Shown: piece after piece, positions 22,958 to 33,939 of the stretch
Numbering within the stretch: the stretch's first letter is position 1
Layout of the letters: every line of letters begins with the position of its first letter
From: Pseudopithomyces maydicus
Lineage: Eukaryota; Ascomycota; Dothideomycetes; Pleosporales; Didymosphaeriaceae
Direction of reading: 5' to 3'
Length of the DNA stretch: 64,000 nt
NCBI GenBank assembly: GCA_026873275.1
Contig: JANTUC010000009.1
Span: 1,612,001-1,676,000 of the forward strand
The notes under the pieces: model-generated
Databases searched by the model: none
The model's input: the letters and a program-made list of their open reading frames with translations, nothing else
Told to the model about the DNA's origin: nothing
Translations under genes and position numbers: made by a program

Positions 22958-25020
22958 ACCCGAACTGAAGTATTTCGAATATATGGATTAGGAAGTGATG
23001 AATAGATAAAAACCTTGTCATACAAAAGCGCCTAATAGTAAATACCCCCGGAGTGCGGTAATCTATTGATTTGGTCCTGCTAAAATTTGACGTTCACATG
23101 TCATGTAATGAGGGCCACCACCGCCGGAATTTCATTACTGAAGATCAGATAACAAATTCGCATAGAATAATTATCATCAGTGTCTTGCTCCATGCCTCCG
23201 CAAAAGATTATTAAACCCGGTGATAATGAGGCTGGTCTCTCTAGGAAACAACCCGGTCATTGCACCAGTGAGTTGTTCTATAGTATTATCTATCATTTAA
23301 CTCTTCACACTCAAACAAATAATGATGTCCAACCATTTATAATTCATATCCCCTGTCAAGACGGGACGATTGCTTTTGGTCCAAATTTTGCAATATTGTC
23401 ACTGCATGCTTTAGCATACCACATAGAAAAAGCTCATATCTACAACATGTGTTGACATCTAGATTTCGTACCACTCCTTCGCATCAAATCCCCTGTCATC
23501 GCGCGATGGTTAAAATAATCAGCGCTGCGATGATGATTGTCATCAAATCCACGTGTCCGTAGAATCTCTATGTCATGTTGAATTTCTAGATTTTCTTTTG
23601 TCGCTCTCTTTCTACTCTTCACATCTTCACACGCTTAGCTAATTCCTTGGTCTTCTTAAATTGTCCACCAAACCATGTGATTTCTAGTCTTTCTAAAACA
23701 AAACGAAAAAAAAAATCAAATGAGCCGTGGTCGTGCTTTATACCGACAGGATTTTGGCCCATCCGTTTCTTTTTCTAGGAAAAATCTTATGTGTCATGAC
23801 TATAACGCGATGATGATTGCCATCATCACTGCACCCTTTTTTAACAACTGATTCGTCTCTCACGCCGCTTTCAGATATTCTTCTGAGCCATTGATTTGAG
23901 AGTCTCACATATATAAGTCGCCGATGACCCATCCCTTTCTTTCTTCTCACACTCCAGCGCAATTCCTAGCCCGGTTCCAAAATACTTGGCTGTGATAGGA
24001 TGATAAAAGAAGATACGATACTCCTAAAAAGATGAAATGAGGACATCTATGTCCGTTTCGGACCCCAAGTTCTACCCTGCACATCTCTATTTCACCCAAT
24101 GTGTCTCCCCTAAAGCTTTTGGCAAATCAATTGATGACGAAGTTCATCACCACACCTCATAACCATCAACATCACCACACGCATCCATACCCCTGCCCAC
24201 AGCAACTTATTGCCAAGCACACAAATCAGATGAGCACTACCATATAAGCCTCCTTCTTCCCTTCTCTTTTTTACCCTTTAACACACGACACCACTACATT
24301 CTAGTCTAAAATAACAAGGGCAAAATATCATGCCAGCGACCAGCTCTAAAAAGCATTATCGAGATGAAATTGTGTTCTCTTCCTCTCTTCCTTTCACTCA
24401 AAGCTCTAAAATCTGCTTAATCCCCTTCTTCACGACACCCAAAACGACCAAATTACACAGTATGCGACTTTGTCGTGAGAAGTCGGGATTTTAAAGGCTT
24501 GCTGTAGCCACTCAATGGCGTCCGTTCTTGTATTCATTGCTCTTCTACTCTTTACATATCTGGTACTCAAACAGCAATGTGTTGTGGTTGCTCTGTCTAA
24601 AACTAGATGATGAGCCTTCATGGGAAGGCTCGTCTCGCCTCGTCCTGAAAATACACGGCTACAGATACATATCTTCTCCTCTCCCTACCTCTCAAGCTCT
24701 GAGCCATTCGACCCATACATCCACTCCTCGACTTTCAATTCTCAATTCTGTTGCGACTATCTTGATGGGCGCTCCCGTCTTCAAAATCCGTTAAGTTCGA
24801 CATATGCCTGTTTCTCTCTTCTACCTTCTCGCAAATTCCAAATCAACCTTTCGACAACCCAGCAAGCAGACCCGCCTAAAGTGAATCGCCTCATTTCCGA
24901 CGAGGATCTGCCCTTCTCAAAAACACTCATACACACTCGCCTATGTCCGCTCGCTCTCTCTCCCTCCTCGACTAGGACTAAAATTTCCGCTTTCTCGATC
25001 TTATGGCGGAAAACCAAGGC
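22958..25020. other. Gene-poor AT-rich region upstream of the tandem array
   Basis: About 2 kb without a credible gene. A 91-codon ORF at 23180-23455 has a GTGAGT inside it but no clear partner exon. The stretch contains four or five copies of the heptamer TCTAAAA (near 23694, 24304, 24344, 24404 and 24596) and imperfect palindromes of the type GATGA-N-TCATC near 23527, 23809 and 24132. These features link it to the array that follows and may be degenerate copies of it. Confidence 0.55.
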
Positions 25021-25032
25021 TTGGACTAGTTT

Positions 25033-26600
25033 ATGGAAGAAACCCGCTGGTTGAGAAGGAATACTGGAGTTCATTATGAGCATTTCCTCTCCTCCGCTTC
25101 CTCTCAGGTGTCTAAAACGTTCATAAACGATCCGATGCGCAGCCTTGCCATCTTGGAAATACCAGAAAGACCGCAAACCACCTTTCATGTTCTTGAGTTT
25201 GTGGAGCAAAAGCGATACCGTGTCGGACAATGTGAGACATCCACTTGTCGAGAAACAAAAAAGGAAAATTCAATCGTGCCTACACATGTTTTCTCTCCTC
25301 CGCTCCCTCCCAGGCATATAAAATTGCCGTCAAAGAAAACAATTCTACAGCTTTTCCATCTCGGAAACACAATGAAAAAAGTCGACTCCCCCTAGGTCAT
25401 GCCCAAAAAGTCCGCCTTTTCCTTCGTGTAGCGTAAAAACGAAGGCTCCGTTGGTGGCAGGCATGGGAGGCACCAGCTGGCCGAGAAAAGAAAAGAAAAT
25501 CAGTTTCTTCTAGAGCATATGTCTTCTCTCCTCCACTCCCTCCCTGGTATTTAAAAACCGACCGCCAAATCCATGCGCAGCCTTTCCTTCTCAAAAACCA
25601 CATATAAAAAGCTGAATCCCCCTGGGTCATGACCAATCGCGCCTTCGCCGCCGCATGGAGAGAAAAGTAGAATGGTAGGATGGCATGGGAGGCACCAGCT
25701 GGCCGAGAAATAAAAACAAGATCTCATTGTCTTGAACGATATGTTTTCTCTCCTCCGCACCCTCCCTGGTATCTAAAAATCCGACAAAAGAACTCATGTG
25801 TAGCCTTTCCTTCTAAAAAAATTCTACATGAAAAGCCGAGTCTCTTTGGGTCATAATCAGATGTCGCCGCCGCGACCCCATGGAGAGATAAAATAGAACG
25901 GTTGGATGTCATGGGAGACACTGCCTGGCGGAGAAACAAAAAAAACACACAAAAACAATTTATGCGCTTTCTTTCCTCCGCTTCCTCCCTGGTATATAAA
26001 ATGGCGGCACACGGATATATGCGCAGCCTTTCCTTCTCGGGAATTTTATATTTTTTTAAAAAAGGGATCCCGATAAAAAGTATGACCAGAGAGTCTGACT
26101 TGTCGCTTTACGGCATCAGAAAAGAGGTGTATGTCTCATTATGGGAGACACCGCCTGGCAGAGAAACAAAAGGAATATCACCAGCCAGGCATTCATGTGT
26201 TTTCTCTCCGCCGCCCCCTCCTAGTATCTAAAAAGCACAGCTATTTCAGATATGCGGTTCTGCCTTTCCGGAAAAGCCACAGATGAAACGGAATGTCCCC
26301 CGCTCTGACTAAACTACAATTCTCTCACTTTATGCGGAGAAAAGAAGAAGAAGAAGGATCCTTGGACTGAACAAATAACAAGGGAACTCTCCGATGGAGG
26401 CACTGGGGAACGAGAAAAATGGGAATATCAACAACCAATGTCTCCTCTCCTCTCCTCTCCTCTCCTCTGAATTCATCAAGCATGTCTAAAACTTCGCGCA
26501 AAAAACACAATGCGCGACCTTCCTCCCTCCCTCCCTCTCTTCCTTTCTGTCTGCTTTTGAAGCCGAAGAAACAGAAGTGAATGGGCTGCATGCGTGCTTT
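25033..26600. repeat. Tandem array of about 225-base units with imperfect hairpin and TATCTAAAA element
   Basis: Seven diverged units, measured from an ATGGGAG-like start at about 25033, 25231, 25463, 25685, 25911, 26141 and 26394 (periods 198-253). Each unit has, in order, ATGGGAGRCACCNSCTGGC-GAGAAA, then about 45 variable bases, TTTTCTCTCCTCCGC-CCCTCCCTGG, TATCTAAAA or TATATAAAA, about 25 bases, ATGCGCAGCCTTTCCTTCTC, and an A-rich stretch. The GGGAGG/CCTCCC and GAGAAA/TTTCTC pairs within a unit are complementary and could form an imperfect stem of about 95 bases. Units C to E are the most alike. No frame stays open through the array on either strand. The array lies between two convergent genes. 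Its nature is unknown. Confidence 0.75.
26437..26472 (+). repeat. TCCTC microsatellite in the last array unit
   Basis: A run of the pentamer CTCCT/TCCTC replaces the usual pyrimidine segment of the last unit. A CTCC/CCTT run follows at about 26520-26546. Confidence 0.7.
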
Positions 26601-27076
26601 CAATTCTCTACTTCAACCTTGCATGGGATCGTTGCTTTTCTCGGTGACTGGTGACTGACTGGTGATGACGCTCGTCATCGCATTTGGCTCGTGAATATCG
26701 ACGTCACCATCAGCATCACCTGGGCATCAACCATCATCACATGCTCTAACAAGAACAAGATCTCGACCTCGACCAAGAATAGTAACACGAACAATAATAT
26801 TCAGCACATTCAGCACAGCACACAAAGCGCCATCCCACAAGGTATCTCAACTTCAAAAAAAAAAGAAAAAAAAAGGCCAACGCAAACTACACACCCCAAA
26901 CCAACACAAGCAATTCCAATCCACGATCTGAGAAGACAAACTGATGAAAAAAAAGACAGATAGTCTAAACAGTGTATGCGAATGTAAAAGCTAATGAGGA
27001 GAAAAAGAAAGTAAAGGAAGGCTGTATACTACACGACAACCCAGCAGCCATGCTCAAACATCGTCCCCAAACACCC
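26601..27076. other. Intergenic region with palindrome and A-rich runs
   Basis: Right flank of the array up to the next stop codon. Contains the palindromic GGTGATGACGCTCGTCATCGC near 26661 and several A-runs. No gene recognised. Confidence 0.5.
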
Positions 27077-29020
27077 TCACCGCGTCACCCTTCGAATCCA
27101 CAGCGCGCTCTCGCTCCCAGGATCAGCCGTCTCGCGCTTCCGCCACGCGCGATGCAACTTCAACCCCACGTCGTGCTCCTCACGCTTGATCTCCGCGAGC
27201 TCGTCCTCAAAGTCCTTCTTGCGTTGCTCCACCAGGCGCATTCTCTTGAAGTCTGTGACCATGGGATTGGGAGGCGCCATGTTGTTCAGATCGTTGAGCA
27301 GCCGGTAGACGTTGTTGCGGCGGACCTTCAAGTCGTCCATTTGCGACTCCAGAACCTCAATGTGGTCTGCGGCTGCAAGTTCTGTGGGCGGCCTGGGGAG
27401 ATCTTTGCGTGTGCTGGTAGAAAAGGTAGAGTCTGGTCGCGGGGATGGCGGGCCGTCGGACATGATGGTGTTGCGTGCGGTAGAAGCAACGGAAGGAGCA
27501 ACAGAAGAAGCAATGGGTTTGCGAGCAGGTACCCGATCTGGGACTTGGGTAGGTCGTTTCCGACTTAGAATAGCCGATGCAGCAGAAACTGGTTCACTCG
27601 GGACTCGTGAAGTTGGTAGCGGAGGTGGAGGAGAAGGCGGAGGAGAATGCTGGTAGGTTGTGTTGCTGTTGTAGGTTGTCCACGAAAAGCGACTGTTGGT
27701 CCCGTTATCTTTGCTTCCTGTAGAACCTGGTGTTGCCTCCAACGATTTTTGCGGGGCTTTGGAAGTAGGCGTCGTCGGTTGAGGCGCGGCAGGTTCCACT
27801 TGAGGTTGCGCTACGTTGCCTGGTACCGGGGAGGGTTGTTTACTGGTGGGCGTGACCGGGCTGTAAGCGTAGGGGTTGGAGATTCCCGGGTTATGCTGGG
27901 TAGGGGATGAAAAGGCTGGGGATTGTGATGTTCTCGCAACTTTGAGTGGTACTATGGGCTTAATAGGCTCTTCATGCGTGTCGTGCGCTGTCGGTACATC
28001 TGCGACGACCATGGTATCAGCTGGTTCGGAGACTCGTGCGGCGTCTGCGCTAAGCGAGTCCGGCGCATTCCCCTCAAACTTTCCATCGCGCATGTTGTCC
28101 TTTTTCTTTATTTTCAAAGGTTTATCTGATGGTTGGTCCTTAAAGGGTCTTACAATTTCAGCGCGACCGCTCGCTCGGCTCCAAGGTTCTCTTGGCCTAG
28201 TGTCAACGGGGGCAGGTTTCGTGCCGTAGCGATTTGCACGTTCCGCGAGAGATTGGTTCCTTCGCGAACCGGCCGTGATCGACACATCGTAGCCAGTTTC
28301 TCGGAGACGTGCTGAAGGAGGAGAGGCCGAACTCTTCTGATAGGATCCTGGTGTCACTCGCCCGGCCTTTCCTGCGTTGCCTGAGGTTGGTTCGCCAGAG
28401 TATTCGTCCCACAGGACTTTGCTGTTTTGCGGAACTTTGCCACCCCAAAACTTCTGCGTAGTTGTGCTGGAATCCTGATTAAGGAGGGTCGGGGGCGCTT
28501 TTCGCATCACAGGTATGTGACTACTGCCCTGCGGCGAAAGCATCGTCTTCCCCCGATTTTCGTCGACTGGCGACACGTCACGCATGGACCGGAATCTTCG
28601 AGGCTGGCCGGTGTTCTGCTGGTACTGGTCCGGTTCGGGGCTACTTGGTGGCGATATGTCAAATGGCTGATCTTCTGACGGACGGTGCCGATCGAATCTT
28701 AGTTCCGGAGAGGGCTGTGAATATACAGAAGAAACAGTAGGTACTTCTGATGTCCGGTATTGGTGGCCGTACTGTGGTGGTGGAAGATTTGCGCTACCGA
28801 GGTGAGAGAAGTCAGAGCATATGGTCAGGTTTACTTACTAGGGTTGTGGGGTAGGGGATGCATAATTCATGTGACTGGTATTTTGCGCCTGGCTGACATC
28901 CACCATGTGCCTAAGCTGATCCTCGTCATAAGTTGTTTCAACAAGCACAGGAGCCCCAATCTGGCGGTCCTTGTCACGGAAGTGCCCATCGCGAACATGG
29001 CCCTGTATGCGTTTCCACAT
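27077..29020 (-). CDS. Hypothetical coiled-coil protein
   Basis: Two exons (28839-29020, 27077-28793; 45-base GTAAGT intron), 632 residues. I do not recognise a named family. The N-terminus (MWKRIQGHVRDGHFRDKDRQ) is basic and looks conserved. Residues about 60-510 are Pro/Ser/Thr-rich and probably disordered, with S-P and T-P sites and a run of P-P-P near the middle. The C-terminal 110 residues are helical and charged (HIEVLESQMDDLKVRRNN, then VEQRKKDFEDELAEIKREEH) and predicted by eye as a coiled coil. This arrangement suggests a cytoskeletal or signalling adaptor, but that is inference. There is no signal peptide. The ATG is fixed by the good splice junction to the large exon. Confidence 0.8.
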
Positions 29021-29186
29021 GATTAACCTGTGACATGAGTTGTTAGCGCGTGTGACTTTTAGAACTTAATAGCAGGCTGCTCCCACGACCGCCACCATCT
29101 GCATCCACCTTTGGCTGCCATGCTGGATCGTATCGAGAGCACTTCCAGAAAAAAATCCGGATTGATCAGCAGCCGCGATTCCGGGA

Positions 29187-29603
29187 CTAAGAGGGAGGAT
29201 CCGATTTGTCTTTCGACTGACGAGTACCGGCAGGCCCCATACGTTCGTGTGCATCCTCAAACGGTTTCTTGCCTTCTGGGTTTTTCACCCAAAGGCGGCG
29301 TCGCATGGGCTGCGCGACTAGACGGCTTTCTTTTGGTCGCAGGAGAAAGCAAATCGCCCAGATGATATGAACGATACATAAAGGACTGACAAATAAAAGG
29401 CAGATGAGATAAGACCAGGTAAACATTTGAAAGGTGTCTCTCGACGCACCGTCCAGGTACATGGGAAGAGGGGGTACGAGCAAAGCAACCAGGATGAGCC
29501 ACGTGAGATCGCGTTTGCGCTGTCCAGGCAATGCAACCGTAGGAGGGCTTTGGACCTGGAATTTGCCCGTGGTCGGGTCATATGACATGGTATACGATGA
29601 CAT
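29187..29603 (-). CDS. Small membrane protein, 138 residues
   Basis: Single exon. After a hydrophilic start (SYDPTTGKFQVQSPPTV) there are two to three hydrophobic segments at about residues 33-50 and 63-88, the second long enough for one or two passes, followed by a basic tail (RRRLWVKNPEGKKPFEDAHE). Family not recognised. A second in-frame ATG five codons downstream is an alternative start. Its stop lies about 170 bases upstream of the coiled-coil gene on the same strand, a tight spacing but not evidence of co-transcription. Confidence 0.7.
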   Translation of the reverse strand: MSSYTMSYDPTTGKFQVQSPPTVALPGQRKRDLTWLILVALLVPPLPMYLDGASRDTFQMFTWSYLICLLFVSPLCIVHIIWAICFLLRPKESRLVAQPMRRRLWVKNPEGKKPFEDAHERMGPAGTRQSKDKSDPPS

Positions 29604-30725
29604 GATTGCTGGAAGGTGTCGGGTGCACCGCCTGGAGGTGAGGTTCGTTGCGGTGTCGAGAGGACGCTAGCCGTGAAGAATATAATGCAGCAGTGTTGTA
29701 GGGAAAAGGCCCGGGATGGTACAGCGATGGACAGGCGCAGGTAGACGGACAAGGTGTGTCGCTCCGGAGCGAGCGAGCAGCAGCCATGAGTGGAAAGCAT
29801 ACGTACCGATTACAGATTACTTGGGGAGGTGCAACGGGGCGACAGAGACAGGAATCCGGCGGTCAGAAGAAAATGGAGGGAGTCGCAAAGCAGCCCAAAG
29901 GAAGGGACGCACCCGGGTCGGCAGGCGCTATGGATGGTCTGGGTAGAATGGAAGGAGCGACCATTCAGTCAAGGTGGCTTGGGGCGAGATTGTCGATGGG
30001 TTGCGTGGTGAGGCGCAGCAGCAACGGCTCCCACGGCGTGCGTGTCCTTTGCCCGTCGCCTTGCAACTGGCAGAGGAGCCCACTCGACGCTGGGAAACGG
30101 TCGAGATGCGTTTCCCTCAGCTCTAGCTTTCCGCGAATGAGACGTCTCTGCGCGGCCCGCGTCGAACCGCTTTGTGTGTTTCAGGGTCGCTGTCGCTGTT
30201 TCAGATGCAGCGGGTTAATCTTGGGCTCGAGCGATTCGCACCAGGCACACGTCTGCTAGTCGCGCGCGCACGCGATCGTTCTAGCAAGCTATTTATACAG
30301 TAATTGAAGGATCAACGCTGGTGTGGTGCGCGGTAATTAACTGAGCGGTGGCCGCCCACCGTCTGGAATCAATCATGTGGCGCATTGATTGTCCGCTGAG
30401 GGGTGCTTGTTTGCCAGAGCAGATCGCCTCCTCCAGCTGCCGCCTGCACAAGCAGCCCAAATCGCCCGAATCACACTGCTCCCGGGGGTTGTGCCATCCA
30501 AAGTTCAAGGCCATGCCGGCTGAGTAACGCATGCAGCAACCCTCTCCATGGCGAGTGGTCAGTCGGCGAGTCGGCGCCTGTATGTTGGGATCGAGGTGCT
30601 CGTTTTGGTAGCGTCAGCGCTCACAGTTGCATCACCCCCCAGTGCCCCACCACATACTCCTCTCCTCCCTTAACCCACCATCTCGAATCCGTCTCCGCTG
30701 TACCCATCCAGACGCAGAGCCCAAC
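29604..30725. other. Intergenic region between divergent genes
   Basis: 1.1 kb, GC-rich, holding the promoters of the small membrane protein and the MAPR protein. Long ORFs here are low-stop chance frames without domain support. No repeat recognised. Confidence 0.5.
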
Positions 30726-31348
30726 ATGGCTGACGGTAACATGCCCACCTGCCTCGTGTCTGCCTCCGACTGACCACTCTGCAGCATCATCCTCTCCGCC
30801 GCCAGCTGCCCATGCGTAAGCACTCGGAGCTGCATTGGCCCTCAGCGCTGCCCACTGACACCAATCCTAGGGAGTCCCCCGTGACGCCGATCAACATCAT
30901 CCTCCTCTCGCTGTTTGTGTTCCTGGTCTATCTCCGCCTCAAGCCTGCGAAGCCTCAGGTGCTTCCGAAAGCTCCGCCGCCTACCGTCTTCCGCACCTTC
31001 ACCCCGCCCGACCTCTTTCCCTACAACGGCCTCAATGGCATGCCCGTCTACCTCTCGGTGCGAGGCCGCGTTTTCGACGTGACATCTGGAAAGAACTTCT
31101 ACGGCCCCGGCGGCCCTTACGCCAATTTTGCCGGCCGAGACGCGAGTCGCGGTCTGGCGCACGGCAGCTTTGACGAGGACATGCTGACTAAGGACTTGGA
31201 TGGCCCACTTGACGACCTGAAGGACTTGGACGATGAGCAGTGGGAAGCCCTGCGCGGATGGGAAGAGCGCTTCCAGGAGAAATATCTCGTCGTTGGCAAA
31301 CTCGTCCCCGTCGGAAGCGACGAGGCGAAAGCTGCAGCGCAAGAGTAG
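30726..31348 (+). CDS. Membrane-associated progesterone receptor (MAPR/Dap1-like) haem-binding protein
   Basis: Three exons (30726-30735, 30785-30815, 30871-31348), 172 residues. The first coding exon is only 10 bases (Met-Ala-Asp plus one base) and the second 31 bases. A single membrane segment (NIILLSLFVFLVYL, residues about 21-34) anchors it, probably in the endoplasmic reticulum. The cytochrome-b5-like domain follows: FTPPDLFPYNG, YLSVRGRVFDVTSG, FYGPGGPYANFAGRDASRGL, then a C-terminal WEERFQEKYLVVGKL. In yeast, Dap1 binds haem and supports the Erg11 cytochrome P450 in sterol synthesis. The Tyr in YGPGGPY fits the haem ligand position of this family. Confidence 0.93.
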
Positions 31349-32099
31349 ACGTCGGTTGATCCACGCAGAAATGCTACCGAGCAAAAAGCTCGTCCCGCGC
31401 GGCTTTGGCCTGTGTTGCTTTGGTAATCTACGGCACGGTAAAAAGATGGAAGACTTGGAGGACACAGGAATTCTTAGGATGGTCTTACCCAGGTTCCAAG
31501 GTTTCACTTTTGTCAGGTGACCATCTTCTGGGCTCCATTCGTTACCAAGATATTTTGATCAGAGCCACGGTTGCCATCAATGAGAAATAGCATCGGATGG
31601 ACTCGATCGAGCAATCAATATCAGCGCGACGCACAACGCGTTCGCCAGGCACTACGCATGTCCGGATGATAGTTTGACCCGTGGCTAGTTTGACTTGATA
31701 CTCACCCAATCATATGAAGCATATTTCCTCAGGACTCGAAACACATCCCAGTGCACGTCTCACTTATCGCCTCAGACCACAACTCTCTTGAAAATATAGT
31801 TCCTGCGAACCTGGAATATGCGTTTCAGCCTCAAGGGCACGCGCCAATCGCTCGAATGTACCCTTCCGGTAAACGAGTGTAAGACATGCTCGCATCTGTA
31901 GCTCTCATCTAGTCCGTATTTAGGTTAGCGCCATTTCCGGATGTTGTTATCACTTAAGTAAACGCGTCTTCTCTCGCCCTTCGCCCTTCTTCCATCTTCC
32001 AAACAACCCAAATTCCGATTTTCATCACTTCGTCTGTACGCGAATTTCCGAATACTAAACTTACAATATTCGAAACAGTTGAATTTGCGCATCTCAATA
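31349..32099. other. Intergenic region
   Basis: About 750 bases between two plus-strand genes. One ACGCGT lies near 31961, about 140 bases upstream of the next start. Nothing else recognised. Confidence 0.5.
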
Positions 32100-32642
32100 A
32101 TGGCTCCTGCTACCACCAAGACGTCTACTCCCAAGGCCAAACCGGCGGCCAATGCTGGCGTGAAGAAGGCCGGACGCCCTAAGGGCCAAAGCCGCAAGGG
32201 CAAGGCCAGCGCCGCCATGGTTCTGATGCAAGCTTACTGTAAGTAAATGTGTTATCTCTTACCTCGAAAGACGTGTTCTGGTCTCATCACGACGCGACTT
32301 TTGCGCAAAAGCAACCACCACTCAGATTTACCAATTGGTCCCTCGTACTGCTTGTCTCGAGAGAGGAAAGCGCGAGAAAATTGTTGGCATCGTAAACATG
32401 TTGCTAATTCGCGATGTAGTCAAGGAGAACCGCTCCAAGTACGAGTCCCTGGACTTTAAGAGTCAGCAGAAGAAGCTCGGCGAAGACGTAAGTTGTGGCC
32501 CTCACCCTGAAGCTCATCATCTTTCTGACCCGGAATAATGATTTTTACTCCCTCGTCATGTGCTTTCGCGCGTTATCACATGAACTCACTGACCCATCTC
32601 TAGTGGAAGAAGAGCGCAGAGAACCCCAAGAACCAGGCCTAG
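32100..32642 (+). CDS. Small basic, possibly chromatin-associated protein
   Basis: Three exons (32100-32238, 32312-32487, 32604-32642), 117 residues. The frame requires the acceptor before CAACCACCAC in exon 2; the nearby CAG would give the wrong frame. The first 40 residues are Lys/Ala/Pro-rich with GRPKGQ, similar to an AT-hook-type basic tail. The C-terminus (FKSQQKKLGEDWKKSAENPK) resembles the last helix of an HMG box, but the start of a normal HMG box is not recognisable, so a chromatin role is only suggested. No signal peptide or membrane segment. Confidence 0.7.
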
Positions 32643-33939
32643 ACCACCTCACCAACCCCAAATTCAATGCAGACATATCAAATACTACCTTTCACGCCTT
32701 CCCAACCTCACTCACCGCAGTAATTCCCTCCGGTGGCGCGGGCCCTCTCGAGAATTGGCTGCAGCGGGTATCTTTTCTTTCCTCTTCAGGCAGGCATTTT
32801 CCCGCTTCCTTTATGTACTTTATTGCGGCGATGGCGAATCGCATCGGCAGGTAGGCAGGCAGGGTCCAGGATCGGGTTCCGGGTAACGGCTTCTTTCCTT
32901 CCACCGTCCATGCGCATACATACATACATACATAACTACACACATATATATGTACCCCCAAGCGGGCTATACGTACCTGACCCCCGGTCCGTATGTATGT
33001 ATGCGCAGCACCATTTCGCAATTCGTAACGGCTGGCTGGCGTGCGGCGCGAATGGATGGGTCATGTCACTTTCGTAACGGGAATTATCGAAAATTACGTT
33101 TACTACCAATTTTCTTTTGCCATTGCCGTGTACACATATCCATATCCATATCCATATCCGTACCCATATACGTAAACACGTATTTCATTTCGCGGTGAGG
33201 TCTCGTCTATATATATATATAATTAACACCATACACATATATGTAAGTATATACGAGGGCGACGCATTGGGCAATGAGCATATGTAGGGTGCTCGGACGG
33301 TGCGCCGAGTGGTGTGTGTACCTGCGTCTAGCCTATGCAATGCGTGCTATTCAGGCTAATCTCTATACAACATGGTGCAGGGGAGTACGATGCAGGATCG
33401 TAAACGATGAGTGCGACGTGGTGGGTTTCTCTCTGGGCGGATGCATGGATGCGGTGGCGGGGGTTGGGTTGCGGGGGGTTCTATATCTATAGTGATGGGA
33501 GGTATGGGCATGGAGGTTCTGGGGTTTGTTGGAGTGATCTGTGTAGATTTGCGCGGATCGATCGCATACATAGTTGCAGTTACGAGATCGATGCGATAGA
33601 TGGATGTCCTGAAAGACGTATATCCGTATGTACGGTACGCCGCCCGCAAGCATATCGGGCACGTACATATTTTCAAGATACCTACCCAATTCGGACTCTC
33701 AACATTTTTTTCTCTTAAACACAAAGCCCATCATCATGCCCAATTAGACAAACATCACGCCACCATACACAGGATATCGTTTCGAGTTCCTCAAATCGTA
33801 CAATCTCATTAAATTAACAGCCTAGTACATACGTGCATCTGCCATACCATACCATAACAATAATATTTACAATTTCTCCACCACTTCATCCCTATCGCAT
33901 CATTACAACATTACAAACAAACACCATGTTATATATCCT
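32643..33939. other. Intergenic region with short microsatellites
   Basis: 1.3 kb between convergent genes. Contains CATA repeats near 32917-32934, a CCATAT repeat near 33138-33160 and a TA run near 33210-33222. Reading frames here arise from low-complexity sequence. No gene recognised. Confidence 0.55.

Noticed and set aside
23180..23455. 91-codon ORF containing a GTGAGT donor.
   Set aside because: No partner exon in a consistent frame and no family resemblance; not enough to call a gene.
23800..23900. GATGATGA followed by CTGA, considered as C/D-box snoRNA signals.
   Set aside because: No terminal stem, no C'/D' boxes and no guide match could be shown; short boxes like these arise often in AT-rich DNA.
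25081..25130. CTCTCAG-GTGTCT and similar junctions in the array, considered as recursive splice sites.
   Set aside because: Only two of seven units keep the AG before the GT-like element, so a splicing role is not supported.
25033..26231. Frames in the tandem array repeating FLSSAS or GGSGGEKT-like peptides, considered as a repeat-protein gene.
   Set aside because: The similar peptides occur in different frames from unit to unit and are interrupted by stops; they reflect nucleotide similarity of the units.
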